The translations under genes were made by a program, and so were the position numbers. Positions 24,155-32,394 of a stretch of DNA of 64,000 nucleotides are shown here, one piece after another (the first letter of the stretch is position 1; each line of letters begins with the position of its first letter). This stretch comes from Bradyrhizobium betae (GTDB lineage Bacteria > Pseudomonadota > Alphaproteobacteria > Rhizobiales > Xanthobacteraceae): positions 124,001-188,000 of the forward strand of contig NZ_MZXW01000015.1 in assembly GCF_004123905.1 (NCBI RefSeq). The letters are read 5' to 3'. A model generated the notes under the pieces. The model was not told the DNA's origin. It did no database searches and worked only from the letters and a program-made list of their open reading frames with translations.

Positions 24155-26785
24155 ATGGGCACGGCAACCAGGAGCGTGAGTTCGTCGTTCAGCGTCGTCG
24201 GCGTGTTGATCGCCTTCGGCGTCGGCAGTGCGTTGCTGCTGACAACTGGACGACGCAACTATCCCGAGCTCCACACCATCCTGGATACCGGCATAACCCT
24301 CATCTCGGGGCTGGTGGCGTTGCTGTTCTGGGATATGGGCGCCCGCGTCCAGCAGCCGCTGTACAAGCGGCTCGCGATCGCTTTCGGTACCGCCTTCGTC
24401 CTGGAGTTCCTCCACGTCCTCGTGATCGTGGAATGGTCGGGGGGACTGGCGTTCATCATGGAGTTGCGGGAATTCCTCCGGCCGGCGACGTGGCCGCCCG
24501 CGGCGCACATCCTCGCGATCGGCATCCTCGCCGCGATCTGGTCGTCGCGGCGGGATCGGGTCGGGATCCCGGCGTTTACGTTGTTCATGACGATGGTGGC
24601 CGTGCTGCTGGTCGTGATCTTCCAGCGCCTTCCGCCATATAGCCCGCCGGGCCTGCTTGGTATCACCCGTCCCGTGCTGATCCTGGCGCCGCCATTGTGG
24701 CTCGTCACCTGCATCCTGTGCTGGCGTTTGCGAAGGACGGACCGGATTTTCCGGCCGCTGGCCCTGATGGGCGCCGTCGTTCTGCTTGGCCATTTCGCGA
24801 TGCTGTATTCGCAGGCACCGCACGATACCGAGGCGATGGTCGCTCACCTCGGCAAGATTTCCGGACGTCTCGTCCTGCTGCTCGCGATGATGCAGATGGC
24901 GTCCTCGGACATGCTGGAGCGGATGCGGGCGGAAGCCGAGCTCGCGCGCTTGAACGAGGGGCTGGAACAGCGGGTCGAGGAGCGGACCACGCAGCTCGCG
25001 TCCACCAACCTGGCCCTGGAATCCGAGATTCTCGTGCGCCGGCATGCGGAGCAGAAGACTCAGGCCCAGCTCGCCCGGCTCAGTCTCCTGCACCAGATCA
25101 CGCGCGCGATCGGCGAACGGCAGGATCTCAAGAGCATTTTCCAGGTGGTGATCCGCAGTCTCGAGGACCAGTTGCCGGTGGATTTCGCCTGCCTGTGCTT
25201 TCACGATCCCGTCGACCACGTCATGACGGTGGAATGCGTCGGGCTCAAGAGCGGCGCGCTCGCGCTCGAACTCGCGATGCCCGAGCGCGCGCGGATCGAC
25301 ATCGACGAGAACGGCCTGTCGCGCTGCATGCTGGGCCAGCTCGTCTACGAGCCCGACATCGCGCGATCATCCTTCCCGTTTCCGATGCGGCTGGCCCGTG
25401 GCGGATTGCGCGCGATGGTGCTGGCTCCGCTCCAGGTGGAGAGCCGGGTCTTCGGCGCTCTTGTTGCAGTACGTAAGGACGAGGGCAGCTTCAGCAGCGG
25501 CGAATGCGAGTTTCTGCGGCAGCTCAGCGAACATGTGGCGCTCGCAGCCCATCAGGCGCAACTCCACGGCGCCCTTCAGCAGGCCTATGAGGATCTGCGG
25601 CAGACACAGCAGGCCGTAATGCAGCAGGAGCGGCTGCGCGCGCTCGGGCAGATGGCCAGCGGCATCGCCCACGACATCAACAATGCGCTCTCGCCGGTGT
25701 CGCTCTATACGCAATCCCTGCTGGAAGCGGAGCCGAACCTCAGCGCACGCACGCGCGACTATCTGGAGACGATCCAGCGCTCGGTCGAGGACGTGGCCCA
25801 CACGGTCACGCGCATGCGCGAATTCTACCGGCAGCGCGAGCCGCAATTGACGCTGCGGCCGGTCCAGCTCAACGAGCTGGTGCGGCAGGTCGCCGATTTG
25901 ACGCGGGCGCGCTGGAGCGACATGCCGCAGCTCCGCGGAACCGTGATCACGCTGCGCAACGAGCTCGCCGAGCCGTTGCCCGCGGTCTCCTGCGTCGAAA
26001 GCGAAATCAGGGAAGCATTGATCAATCTCATCTTCAACGCCGTCGACGCGCTGCCCAGCGGTGGCACGCTGACATTGCGCACGCGGCTGCTCAGCGGCGG
26101 GGGCAGCCAGGACCAGGTGCGGGTCGAGGTCGGTGATGACGGCGTCGGCATGAACGAGGAGACCCGGCGGCGTTGCCTCGAGCCGTTCTTTACCACGAAG
26201 GGTGAGCGCGGCACCGGCCTCGGCCTCGCGATGGTCTACGGTGTTGCGAGGCGGCACAATGCCGACGTCGAGGTCGACAGCGCGGTCGGCCGCGGCACAA
26301 TCGTCTCGCTGAATTTTCCGGTGCCCGAAGCGCCGTCCGCGACGCCGTCCCAGGACAGGCCCGAGACCGCGAGGCCGGCGCGACTGCGGCTGCTGCTGGT
26401 CGACGACGACCCGCTGCTGCTCCGGTCGTTGTGCAATACGCTGGAGACCGAGGGACACGTCGTCGTGACCGCCAATGGCGGCGCCGCGGGCATCGCGGCG
26501 TTCCACGCCGCCTCGGAGCGCGGCGAGGCCTTCGCGGCCGTCGTCACCGACCTCGGCATGCCGAATGTCGACGGACGCAAGGTGGCGAGCGCGATCAAGA
26601 ACGCCTCGCCCGCGACACCCGTGATCATGCTGACCGGCTGGGGCAAGCGCCTCACATCCGAGGATGACATTCCGGCGCACGTCGACTATCTCCTTAGCAA
26701 GCCGCCGAAGCTGCGTGAATTGCGCGAGGCGCTGGTGCGATGCTGCGGGCCTGATGGCGCGTCAGGCCCGATGGCGGCAGGATAG
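24155..26785 (+). CDS. Membrane hybrid sensor histidine kinase with GAF and C-terminal receiver
   Basis: An 876-residue sensor. About seven hydrophobic segments fill residues 10-245 as a membrane sensory module. A coiled coil (LARLNEGLEQRVEERTTQL) follows, then a GAF-like domain (about 330-470). The HisKA domain has phospho-acceptor His506 (SGIAHDINNAL), and the HATPase has NLIFNAVDAL, GDDGVGM and GTGLGLAMV. A receiver domain (LLLVDDDPLLL; VTDLGMPNVDG with the phospho-Asp; MLTGWG) closes the protein. The ATG at 24155 follows a GGTGGC site. The next gene, 6 bp on, encodes a receiver-kinase; together they look like a phosphorelay. No DNA-binding output is adjacent. Confidence 0.9.
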   Translation: MGTATRSVSSSFSVVGVLIAFGVGSALLLTTGRRNYPELHTILDTGITLISGLVALLFWDMGARVQQPLYKRLAIAFGTAFVLEFLHVLVIVEWSGGLAFIMELREFLRPATWPPAAHILAIGILAAIWSSRRDRVGIPAFTLFMTMVAVLLVVIFQRLPPYSPPGLLGITRPVLILAPPLWLVTCILCWRLRRTDRIFRPLALMGAVVLLGHFAMLYSQAPHDTEAMVAHLGKISGRLVLLLAMMQMASSDMLERMRAEAELARLNEGLEQRVEERTTQLASTNLALESEILVRRHAEQKTQAQLARLSLLHQITRAIGERQDLKSIFQVVIRSLEDQLPVDFACLCFHDPVDHVMTVECVGLKSGALALELAMPERARIDIDENGLSRCMLGQLVYEPDIARSSFPFPMRLARGGLRAMVLAPLQVESRVFGALVAVRKDEGSFSSGECEFLRQLSEHVALAAHQAQLHGALQQAYEDLRQTQQAVMQQERLRALGQMASGIAHDINNALSPVSLYTQSLLEAEPNLSARTRDYLETIQRSVEDVAHTVTRMREFYRQREPQLTLRPVQLNELVRQVADLTRARWSDMPQLRGTVITLRNELAEPLPAVSCVESEIREALINLIFNAVDALPSGGTLTLRTRLLSGGGSQDQVRVEVGDDGVGMNEETRRRCLEPFFTTKGERGTGLGLAMVYGVARRHNADVEVDSAVGRGTIVSLNFPVPEAPSATPSQDRPETARPARLRLLLVDDDPLLLRSLCNTLETEGHVVVTANGGAAGIAAFHAASERGEAFAAVVTDLGMPNVDGRKVASAIKNASPATPVIMLTGWGKRLTSEDDIPAHVDYLLSKPPKLRELREALVRCCGPDGASGPMAAG

Positions 26786-26791
26786 AGAACA

Positions 26792-27907
26792 ATGCCGACG
26801 ACGGTTTCGAAGGCCCGCATCCTCGTTGTCGATGACGAAGCGGCGCAGATGAAGGCGCTGTGCGATACGCTGCCGGGCGGCGACTACGAGGCGGTCGGCT
26901 TCACGGACGGCCATGCCGCGCTGGCGGAGCTGCGGCGGGCCAGATGCGACCTTCTGCTCGCCGACCTGATGATGCCTGGTATGGACGGCATCACGCTGCT
27001 GCGGGCCGCGCAGGAGATTGATCCTGATCTCGTCGGGATCATCATGACCGGCGACGGAACCATCACGACCGCGGTCGAGGCCATGAAGGCGGGCGCGCTC
27101 GACTACATTCTCAAGCCGTTCAAGCTGAGTGTCGTCATTCCCGTGCTGGAGCGCGCGCTGGCGGTGCGGCGCCTGCGCCTTGAGAACGCGGAGCTCGCGC
27201 AGCGGGTGCGCGAGCGCACCACCGAGCTCGAGGCGGCGAACCGGGAGCTCGAGGCGTTCTCCTATTCCGTCGCGCACGATCTGCGCGGCCCGCTCTCGGT
27301 CATTGTCGGCTATGCGGAGACGCTGATCGACGATCACGCCGCCCAATGGCCGGACGGGCCGGGGAAGCTGGTCGGCGCCATCATGGCAAGCGGCGAGCAC
27401 ATGCAGCGCCTGATCGACGGCCTGCTGCGCCTGTCACGGCTCGGCCGCCAGCCGTTGTCGAAGGGGGCGGTCGACACCGGAGCGCTGGTCCGCGAGGTCG
27501 TGGACGAATTGCGACGGCAGCATGACCGCCGCGAGGTGACCGTCCATGTCGGCGACATTCCCGCCTGCGTCGGCGATCAGGCCCTGCTGCGCCAGGTGCT
27601 CGTCAACCTGCTCGCCAACGCCTTCAAGTTTACCCGGGCCCGCGAGAAACCGCTGATCACGGTGATCGGCTGGACCGAGGCCGGCGAGCGAATCTACTGC
27701 GTGCGGGACAACGGAGCCGGCTTCGACATGCAGCAGGCGGACAAGCTGTTTTCGGCGTTTCAGCGGTTCCACGATTCCGATCAATACGAGGGCACGGGGA
27801 TCGGCCTCTCGATCGCATCGCGCATCGTGCAGCGCCATGGCGGGCGCATCTGGGCCACGGCCGAGATCGGCAAGGGAGCGGCGTTCTATTTCAGCATTCC
27901 GGACTGA
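26792..27907 (+). CDS. Receiver-histidine kinase hybrid (response regulator N-terminal)
   Basis: A 371-residue soluble protein in which a receiver domain comes first (ILVVDDEAAQM; LLLADLMMPGMDG with the phospho-Asp; IIMTGDG; DYILKPF). A short coiled coil (ERTTELEAANRELEAF) joins it to a HisKA domain with His in SYSVAHDLRGPLS, a phytochrome-like pattern, and an HATPase (NLLANAFKFT; RDNGAGFDM; GTGIGLSIA). The gene begins 6 bp after the upstream hybrid kinase, so a direct phosphotransfer between the two is likely. It has no signal or membrane segment, so it depends on a partner for sensing. Confidence 0.92.
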   Translation: MPTTVSKARILVVDDEAAQMKALCDTLPGGDYEAVGFTDGHAALAELRRARCDLLLADLMMPGMDGITLLRAAQEIDPDLVGIIMTGDGTITTAVEAMKAGALDYILKPFKLSVVIPVLERALAVRRLRLENAELAQRVRERTTELEAANRELEAFSYSVAHDLRGPLSVIVGYAETLIDDHAAQWPDGPGKLVGAIMASGEHMQRLIDGLLRLSRLGRQPLSKGAVDTGALVREVVDELRRQHDRREVTVHVGDIPACVGDQALLRQVLVNLLANAFKFTRAREKPLITVIGWTEAGERIYCVRDNGAGFDMQQADKLFSAFQRFHDSDQYEGTGIGLSIASRIVQRHGGRIWATAEIGKGAAFYFSIPD

Positions 27908-28047
27908 GATGGGCGCCAAGCGCCGAATTCGATCTTGATTTGCGTCAATGTTGCTGCCGGCGCGGGCTGCTCTGCTGGCTGTTGTCCAGGCTTGGCGCGT
28001 GCTATCCTAAAGATGCGCCTGGGGCTTCGCATGCAGGAGTAGCCGCC

Positions 28048-28623
28048 ATGACAAGTGCTTCCGATACGTCCCATCCTTCAAGTCTCGGCTCGGGCATCGC
28101 GGCGCTGCATGCCAAATGGGGCTGGATCGTCGCGCTCGGGCTCGTCTATCTCATCGCCGGCTTCGTCGCGCTCGGCAGCATGGTGATGGCGACCGTAGCG
28201 AGCGTAATCGTGGTCGGCGCGATGATGATCGTCGCCGGGGTCACCGAGGTGATCGGCGCGTTCCAGATGAAGAGCTGGGGCAAGTTCGCGATCTGGGCCT
28301 TGCTCGGGGTGCTCTACATCGTCGCGGGCTTCCTGACCTTCGAGAACCCGCTGTTCGCGGCCGCGCTGCTCACTCTGTTCCTGGGCGCCTCTCTTCTCGC
28401 CTCCGGCGCGGTCAGGCTGTTCCTCGCCTTCAGCATGAAGCGCGAAAGCCCGTGGGTGTGGGTGGCGCTGTCGGCCGTTATCACACTGCTGCTGGGGCTC
28501 TTGATCCTGGCGCGCTGGCCGGTCAACAGCGTCTATATCCTCGGCCTGTTCCTCGGCATCGACCTGATCATGGCGGGCGCAGGCTGGGTGAGCCTGGGCT
28601 TCAGCTTGAAGCGACGCGGCTAG
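28048..28623 (+). CDS. HdeD-family small membrane protein
   Basis: A 191-residue integral membrane protein with about six hydrophobic helices arranged as three repeats (WIVALGLVYLIAGFVALG; IWALLGVLYIVAGFLTFENP; LFLGIDLIMAGAGWVSLG). This is the HdeD/DUF308 pattern. E. coli HdeD is linked to acid resistance, but the function of homologues elsewhere is unclear. The ATG follows a CAGGAG site; the longer reading frame upstream is not needed. It sits between the kinase pair and an ABC binding protein without obvious operon links. Confidence 0.85.
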   Translation: MTSASDTSHPSSLGSGIAALHAKWGWIVALGLVYLIAGFVALGSMVMATVASVIVVGAMMIVAGVTEVIGAFQMKSWGKFAIWALLGVLYIVAGFLTFENPLFAAALLTLFLGASLLASGAVRLFLAFSMKRESPWVWVALSAVITLLLGLLILARWPVNSVYILGLFLGIDLIMAGAGWVSLGFSLKRRG

Positions 28624-28638
28624 CTACCAGCAACTCGA

Positions 28639-28655
28639 CGCAAGACCGTCTTGCG
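28639..28655. repeat. 17-bp palindrome CGCAAGAC-C-GTCTTGCG
   Basis: A perfect inverted repeat with one central base, 16 bp after the HdeD-like stop and 84 bp before the binding-protein gene. It is too tight to be a normal terminator hairpin and has no T-run, so a protein-binding site for the downstream gene is possible. Confidence 0.4.
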
Positions 28656-28738
28656 GAACTCCGCTGATCTGGCGCGCTGACAAGAAGCAGCACGCCGCGT
28701 CGTCGCCTTGCGCGGACGATCATCACCGGGGAGAAACC

Positions 28739-29950
28739 ATGAAAGCCGCTTTGGCCCTGGCCGCAGCGCTGGCTGCCGCCTGTCTGTCCACGCCAGTCTC
28801 AGCACAGAAATCCTACGGTCCCGGCGTCACCGACACCGAGATCAAGATCGGCAACACCATGCCCTATAGCGGCCCCGCATCGCCGCTCGGCATCACCGGC
28901 AGGGTCATTTCGGCCTATTTCGACGAGGTCAACGAGAAGGGCGGGGTCAACGGCCGCAAGCTGAATCTTCTGTCGCTGGACGACGCCTTCTCGCCGCCGA
29001 AGACCATGGAAGCGACGCGGCGGCTGGTCGAAGGCGATGGCGTCGCCTTCATCTTCGCGACCATGGGCACAGCGCCGAGCTCGGCGATCGCAAAATATCT
29101 CAACAGCAACAAGGTGCCGCAGCTGTTTTTGATCAGCTCGGCCTCGAAGTGGAACGATCCCGCCAACATGCCGTGGTCGATGGCGCTGCCCTGGGCGCCG
29201 AACTACACCAGCGAGGCTGCGATCGACGTCGCCTATGCCCGCGCCAAGAACCCGAATGCGCGTTTTGCGGTGCTCTATCAGAACGACGACGCCGGCAAGG
29301 AATATTTTCGCGGTGTCAAGGAAGCACTTGGTGCAGATGCCGACAAGGCGATCGCGATGGCCTCGAGCTTCGAGGTGACTGATCCGACCGTCGATTCCCA
29401 GGTGCTGACGCTCGCCAACACCAAGGCCGACGTGTTCATGATTTACTCTGTGACGCCGCGCGCCTGCGCGCAGGCGATCCGGAAAGCGCACGAAGTCGGC
29501 TGGCAGGCGACGCGCTTCCTCGCCTCCGGCTGCGCCAACAAGGCGACCGTGATGGTGCCGGCCGGTCTCGATGCCGGCAAGGGCGTGCTGTCGCTCGGCT
29601 CGCTAAAACCGTTCGTCGAGCAGCCGAAGGACGATCCGGCGATGATGGCCTATATCGACTTCATGAAGAAGCGCCTGCCCAATGCCGACATCAACAACGT
29701 CGCCGGCCTCTATGGCTACACTGTTGCCGAGGCGCTGGTGGTCCTGCTCAAGCAGTGTAAGGACAATCTGACGCGCGAGAACATCATGGCGCAGGCGTCC
29801 AACTTGAAGAACGTGCCGCTGTCGCTCTTGATGCCCGGCATCACGCTCAACACCACGCCGCAGGATTTCCGCCCGATCAAGGACGGCTATATCCTCCAGT
29901 TCGACGGCAACGATTGGGTCGTGGCCAGCGAGTTGTTGCGGGGGACGTGA
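28739..29950 (+). CDS. ABC transporter substrate-binding protein (LivK-like), orphan
   Basis: A 403-residue secreted binding protein. A Sec signal peptide (KAALALAAALAAACLSTPVSAQ) ends near residue 22. The mature start KSYGPGVTDTEIKIGNTMPYSGPAS and the later FAVLYQNDDAGKEYFRG and AGLYGYTVAEALVVLL are typical of Peripla_BP_6 proteins of the ligand-rich Bradyrhizobium set. A GGGGAGAAACC ribosome site precedes the ATG. No permease or ATPase genes are adjacent, so it must share components encoded elsewhere or be a scavenging accessory. The ligand is unknown; an acyl-CoA dehydrogenase follows. Confidence 0.9.
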   Translation: MKAALALAAALAAACLSTPVSAQKSYGPGVTDTEIKIGNTMPYSGPASPLGITGRVISAYFDEVNEKGGVNGRKLNLLSLDDAFSPPKTMEATRRLVEGDGVAFIFATMGTAPSSAIAKYLNSNKVPQLFLISSASKWNDPANMPWSMALPWAPNYTSEAAIDVAYARAKNPNARFAVLYQNDDAGKEYFRGVKEALGADADKAIAMASSFEVTDPTVDSQVLTLANTKADVFMIYSVTPRACAQAIRKAHEVGWQATRFLASGCANKATVMVPAGLDAGKGVLSLGSLKPFVEQPKDDPAMMAYIDFMKKRLPNADINNVAGLYGYTVAEALVVLLKQCKDNLTRENIMAQASNLKNVPLSLLMPGITLNTTPQDFRPIKDGYILQFDGNDWVVASELLRGT

Positions 29951-29984
29951 AACGGAGAAGCGAGTGCCGCAGAGATGGTGCACC

Positions 29985-30135
29985 CTATCCCCTTGTGGGA
30001 GAGGGTGGATCGTATCGAGGATGCGAGCCGGGTGAGGGGTTTCTCTCCGCGAGTCGAATTTCTATTTGAGCTCGCGGATACAACCCCTCATCCGGCGCTT
30101 CGCGCCACCTTCTCCACAAGGGGAGAAGGGAAGAG
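29985..30135. repeat. Inverted repeat block with CCTTGTGGGAGAGGGTGG / CCTTCTCCACAAGG arms
   Basis: The spacer between the binding-protein and acyl-CoA dehydrogenase genes has an arm CCCCTTGTGGGAGAGGGTGG and a distal arm CACCTTCTCCACAAGGGG that can pair over about 120 bases. Inside is a second pair, GGGTGAGGGGT and ACCCCTCATCC. This nested palindrome resembles dispersed intergenic repeats of Bradyrhizobium and ends just before the ribosome site of the next gene. Confidence 0.65.
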
Positions 30136-30144
30136 GAGACCACC

Positions 30145-31362
30145 ATGGACTTTCAACACTCCGTCCGTTCGCTGGAATTGCAGGAGCGCGTCCGCCAGTT
30201 CATGCGGACGCATATCGAGCCGGTCGAGGAGCTCTATTACGAGCAGGTGAAGCCGGAGGCCGCGCGCTACAAGACGCCCCAGGTTTTGCGAGACCTGAAG
30301 CGGCTGGCGCGCGAGCAGGGGCTCTGGAACCTGTTCCTGTCAGGCGAGCATGGTCCGGGCCTCACCAATCTCGACTACGCGCCGGTGAAGGAGATCATGG
30401 GCCGCATCCTCTGGGCGCCCGAAGTGTTCAATTGCTCGGCGCCCGATGTCGGCAACATGGAGGTGCTGGCGAATTACGGCACGCCTGCGCAGCAGGAGCG
30501 GTGGCTGAAGCCGCTTTTGGAGGGGCGCATCCGCTCCGGCTTCTCGATGACGGAGCCGCAGGTCGCCTCCAGCGATGCCACCAACATTCAGTGCCAGATC
30601 AAGCGCGACGGCGGCGACTACGTCATCAACGGCCGAAAATGGTTCACGTCAGGCGCGATGAACGAGGATTGCGAGATCCTGATCGTGATGGGCAAGACCG
30701 CGCCTGACGATCCCGACCGCCACCGCCAGCAATCCATGATCCTGGTGCCGAAGGCGACGCCCGGCGTCCGCATCATCCGCGACATGCTGACTTACGGCTA
30801 TGACGACGCGCCGGTCGGCCACCCCGAGATCTTCTACGAGAACGTCCGCGTGCCCGCGGAAAACATCCTGCTCGGCGAGGGCCGCGGCTTCGAGATTGCG
30901 CAAGGCCGGCTCGGCCCCGGCCGCATCCACCATTGCATGCGGCTGATCGGCTGCGCCCAGCGCGCGCTCGAATTGATGTGCCAGCGCTCGGTGTCTCGCA
31001 CAGCCTTCGGCAAGCCGCTCGCCGAGCAGGGTTCGGTGCGCGAGGACATCGCGCACTCCTTCTGCGAGATCGCGCAGGCGCGGCTCTTGACGCTGCAAGC
31101 CGCCGACAAGATGGACCGGGAAGGCAACAAGGCCGCGCGCGACCTGATCGCGGCGGCGAAGATCGTGGTGCCCAGCATGGCCGCGCGCGTGATCGACCGC
31201 GCCATCCAGATCCACGGCGCCGCCGGCGTCTCGCAGGATACGTTCCTCGCGCGCGCCTACGTCTACGCCCGCTTCATCCGCATCGGCGACGGGCCGGACC
31301 AGGTGCATCTGGCTGCGGTCGGCAAGGAACTGATCAAGCGCGGCGGAGTGATGGCGGAGTAG
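30145..31362 (+). CDS. Acyl-CoA dehydrogenase family protein
   Basis: A 405-residue flavoprotein of the acyl-CoA dehydrogenase superfamily. The middle domain has [18 protein letters not shown] and [13 protein letters not shown], and the C-terminal helical domain has [26 protein letters not shown] and [12 protein letters not shown], followed by [16 protein letters not shown]. It dehydrogenates an acyl-CoA thioester at the alpha-beta position using FAD. It resembles the longer ACAD10/11-like dehydrogenases in the [13 protein letters not shown] region. Chain length and substrate are not readable; no electron-transfer partner is beside it. Confidence 0.92.
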   Translation: MDFQHSVRSLELQERVRQFMRTHIEPVEELYYEQVKPEAARYKTPQVLRDLKRLAREQGLWNLFLSGEHGPGLTNLDYAPVKEIMGRILWAPEVFNCSAPDVGNMEVLANYGTPAQQERWLKPLLEGRIRSGFSMTEPQVASSDATNIQCQIKRDGGDYVINGRKWFTSGAMNEDCEILIVMGKTAPDDPDRHRQQSMILVPKATPGVRIIRDMLTYGYDDAPVGHPEIFYENVRVPAENILLGEGRGFEIAQGRLGPGRIHHCMRLIGCAQRALELMCQRSVSRTAFGKPLAEQGSVREDIAHSFCEIAQARLLTLQAADKMDREGNKAARDLIAAAKIVVPSMAARVIDRAIQIHGAAGVSQDTFLARAYVYARFIRIGDGPDQVHLAAVGKELIKRGGVMAE

Positions 31363-31476
31363 GCTGTGGCTAGAGCCTCCTGTTGCCGATCAACACTAGG
31401 CAACATGTCCTGCAGTCGCGCGCTATTGCGGTTTTCGCGGACATTGCGCAATGCGCTTTTACCGCCGAGCACGTAA

Positions 31477-31511
31477 GACTCCGGGAGTCGAGACCCGCGA
31501 ACTCCCGGAGT
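31477..31511. repeat. Paired short palindromes GACTCCGGGAGTC / ACTCCCGGAGT
   Basis: Two mirror-image short palindromes lie 11 bases apart and can also pair with each other as one hairpin (12-bp stem, 12-base loop) about 120 bp after the acyl-CoA dehydrogenase gene. A related CACTCCGGGAGTG occurs at 32211-32223 after the RlpA-like gene. No T-run follows. The 349-bp stretch 31363-31711 otherwise has no gene. Confidence 0.5.
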
Positions 31512-31711
31512 CATGTTGCTGACGCAATCCCTGTCTTAGACGGCGACAACGAAAACACTACTGGGACCGCTCTGGTTCCCACCGGTTCCGCAGCCAAGGG
31601 GTTGGCTCGAATCCGCAAACGATTGGCGCAAGTTCGAAACGCTTCCGCGTTCGCTTGACCATGTTTCGCGGCATCGGGAACCGGACGATCGAGAAAATCA
31701 AAGGAGATATG

Positions 31712-32200
31712 ATGGTGTTCCGCTCGAGCGCCGCAATTTGCGGCGCCCTGATGGCGATTGCCGTTTCTGCTACCGTGGCACGAAGTGAAACAAGTGGGGT
31801 TCATTCAAGCGTCGCCGATGCCGCCTCCGGGGGGGCGATCGTTGGCGCAGCATCGACGTATAATCCGTTCAAGCCCGGCAAGGAGGAGGGCGGCCCGAGC
31901 ACGGCCTCCGGCGAGCGTTATGATCCCGAGGTCTGGACGGCTGCCATCAAGACGAGCTTGCGTCAGAAATTTGGTGGAGTCCAATTCGGGGCGAGACCGA
32001 AATTTGCTCTGGTCGAGGCCGTCGGCAAGAAGGTCATCGTCAAGATCAATGACGTGGGGCCGCTCAAGCCCGGCCGCATCATCGACCTCAATGAGCGGAC
32101 GATGCGCCATTTCGATCCGGGCATGGATCTTGGAGTCATTCCTGACGTCACAGTCACGCCGTTGTCCGGCGACGATTGGACTCCCGGGCCGGTCGGCTGA
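31712..32200 (+). CDS. Secreted RlpA-like double-psi beta-barrel protein
   Basis: A 162-residue protein with a Sec signal (MVFRSSAAICGALMAIAVSA...VARS) and a single RlpA-like double-psi beta-barrel. Recognisable parts are GAASTYNPF, the substitution of the usual GEXYD by SGERYDP, VGKKVIVKINDVGPLKPGRIIDLNERTMRHF and the closing VTVTPL. RlpA proteins cleave or bind peptidoglycan glycan strands at the septum. No lipobox or SPOR domain is present, so this is a reduced version that is probably periplasmic or secreted. Two ATGs follow AAGGAGAT; the second is better spaced. Confidence 0.75.
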   Translation: MVFRSSAAICGALMAIAVSATVARSETSGVHSSVADAASGGAIVGAASTYNPFKPGKEEGGPSTASGERYDPEVWTAAIKTSLRQKFGGVQFGARPKFALVEAVGKKVIVKINDVGPLKPGRIIDLNERTMRHFDPGMDLGVIPDVTVTPLSGDDWTPGPVG

Positions 32201-32210
32201 GGAGTTACGG

Positions 32211-32223
32211 CACTCCGGGAGTG
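32211..32223. repeat. Short palindrome CACTCCGGGAGTG downstream of RlpA-like gene
   Basis: A 13-base odd palindrome sharing the ACTCCGGGAGT core with the pair at 31477-31511, placed 10 bp after the RlpA-like stop codon. It could be a weak terminator stem or a repeat. The spacer up to 32394 has no other gene. Confidence 0.4.
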
Positions 32224-32394
32224 CGGAAACGACGGCGGGGCAGGGGGACAGTCCGGCCCCGCGTTTCCACGCCCCCTGGGCCGCGAAACTGCATTGTTTC
32301 GGGCCGTTACGTCATCGGTTCAGATCATTGTAGTACAATAGTAACGACTACCGATTGAGAGTAGCGCCGAGCACGCCACGGCAGGTCCGCGCAG

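Noticed and set aside
31600..31650. tRNA-like GTTCGAAAC word
   Set aside because: Only a T-loop-like word is present; no acceptor, D or anticodon stems can be drawn around it.
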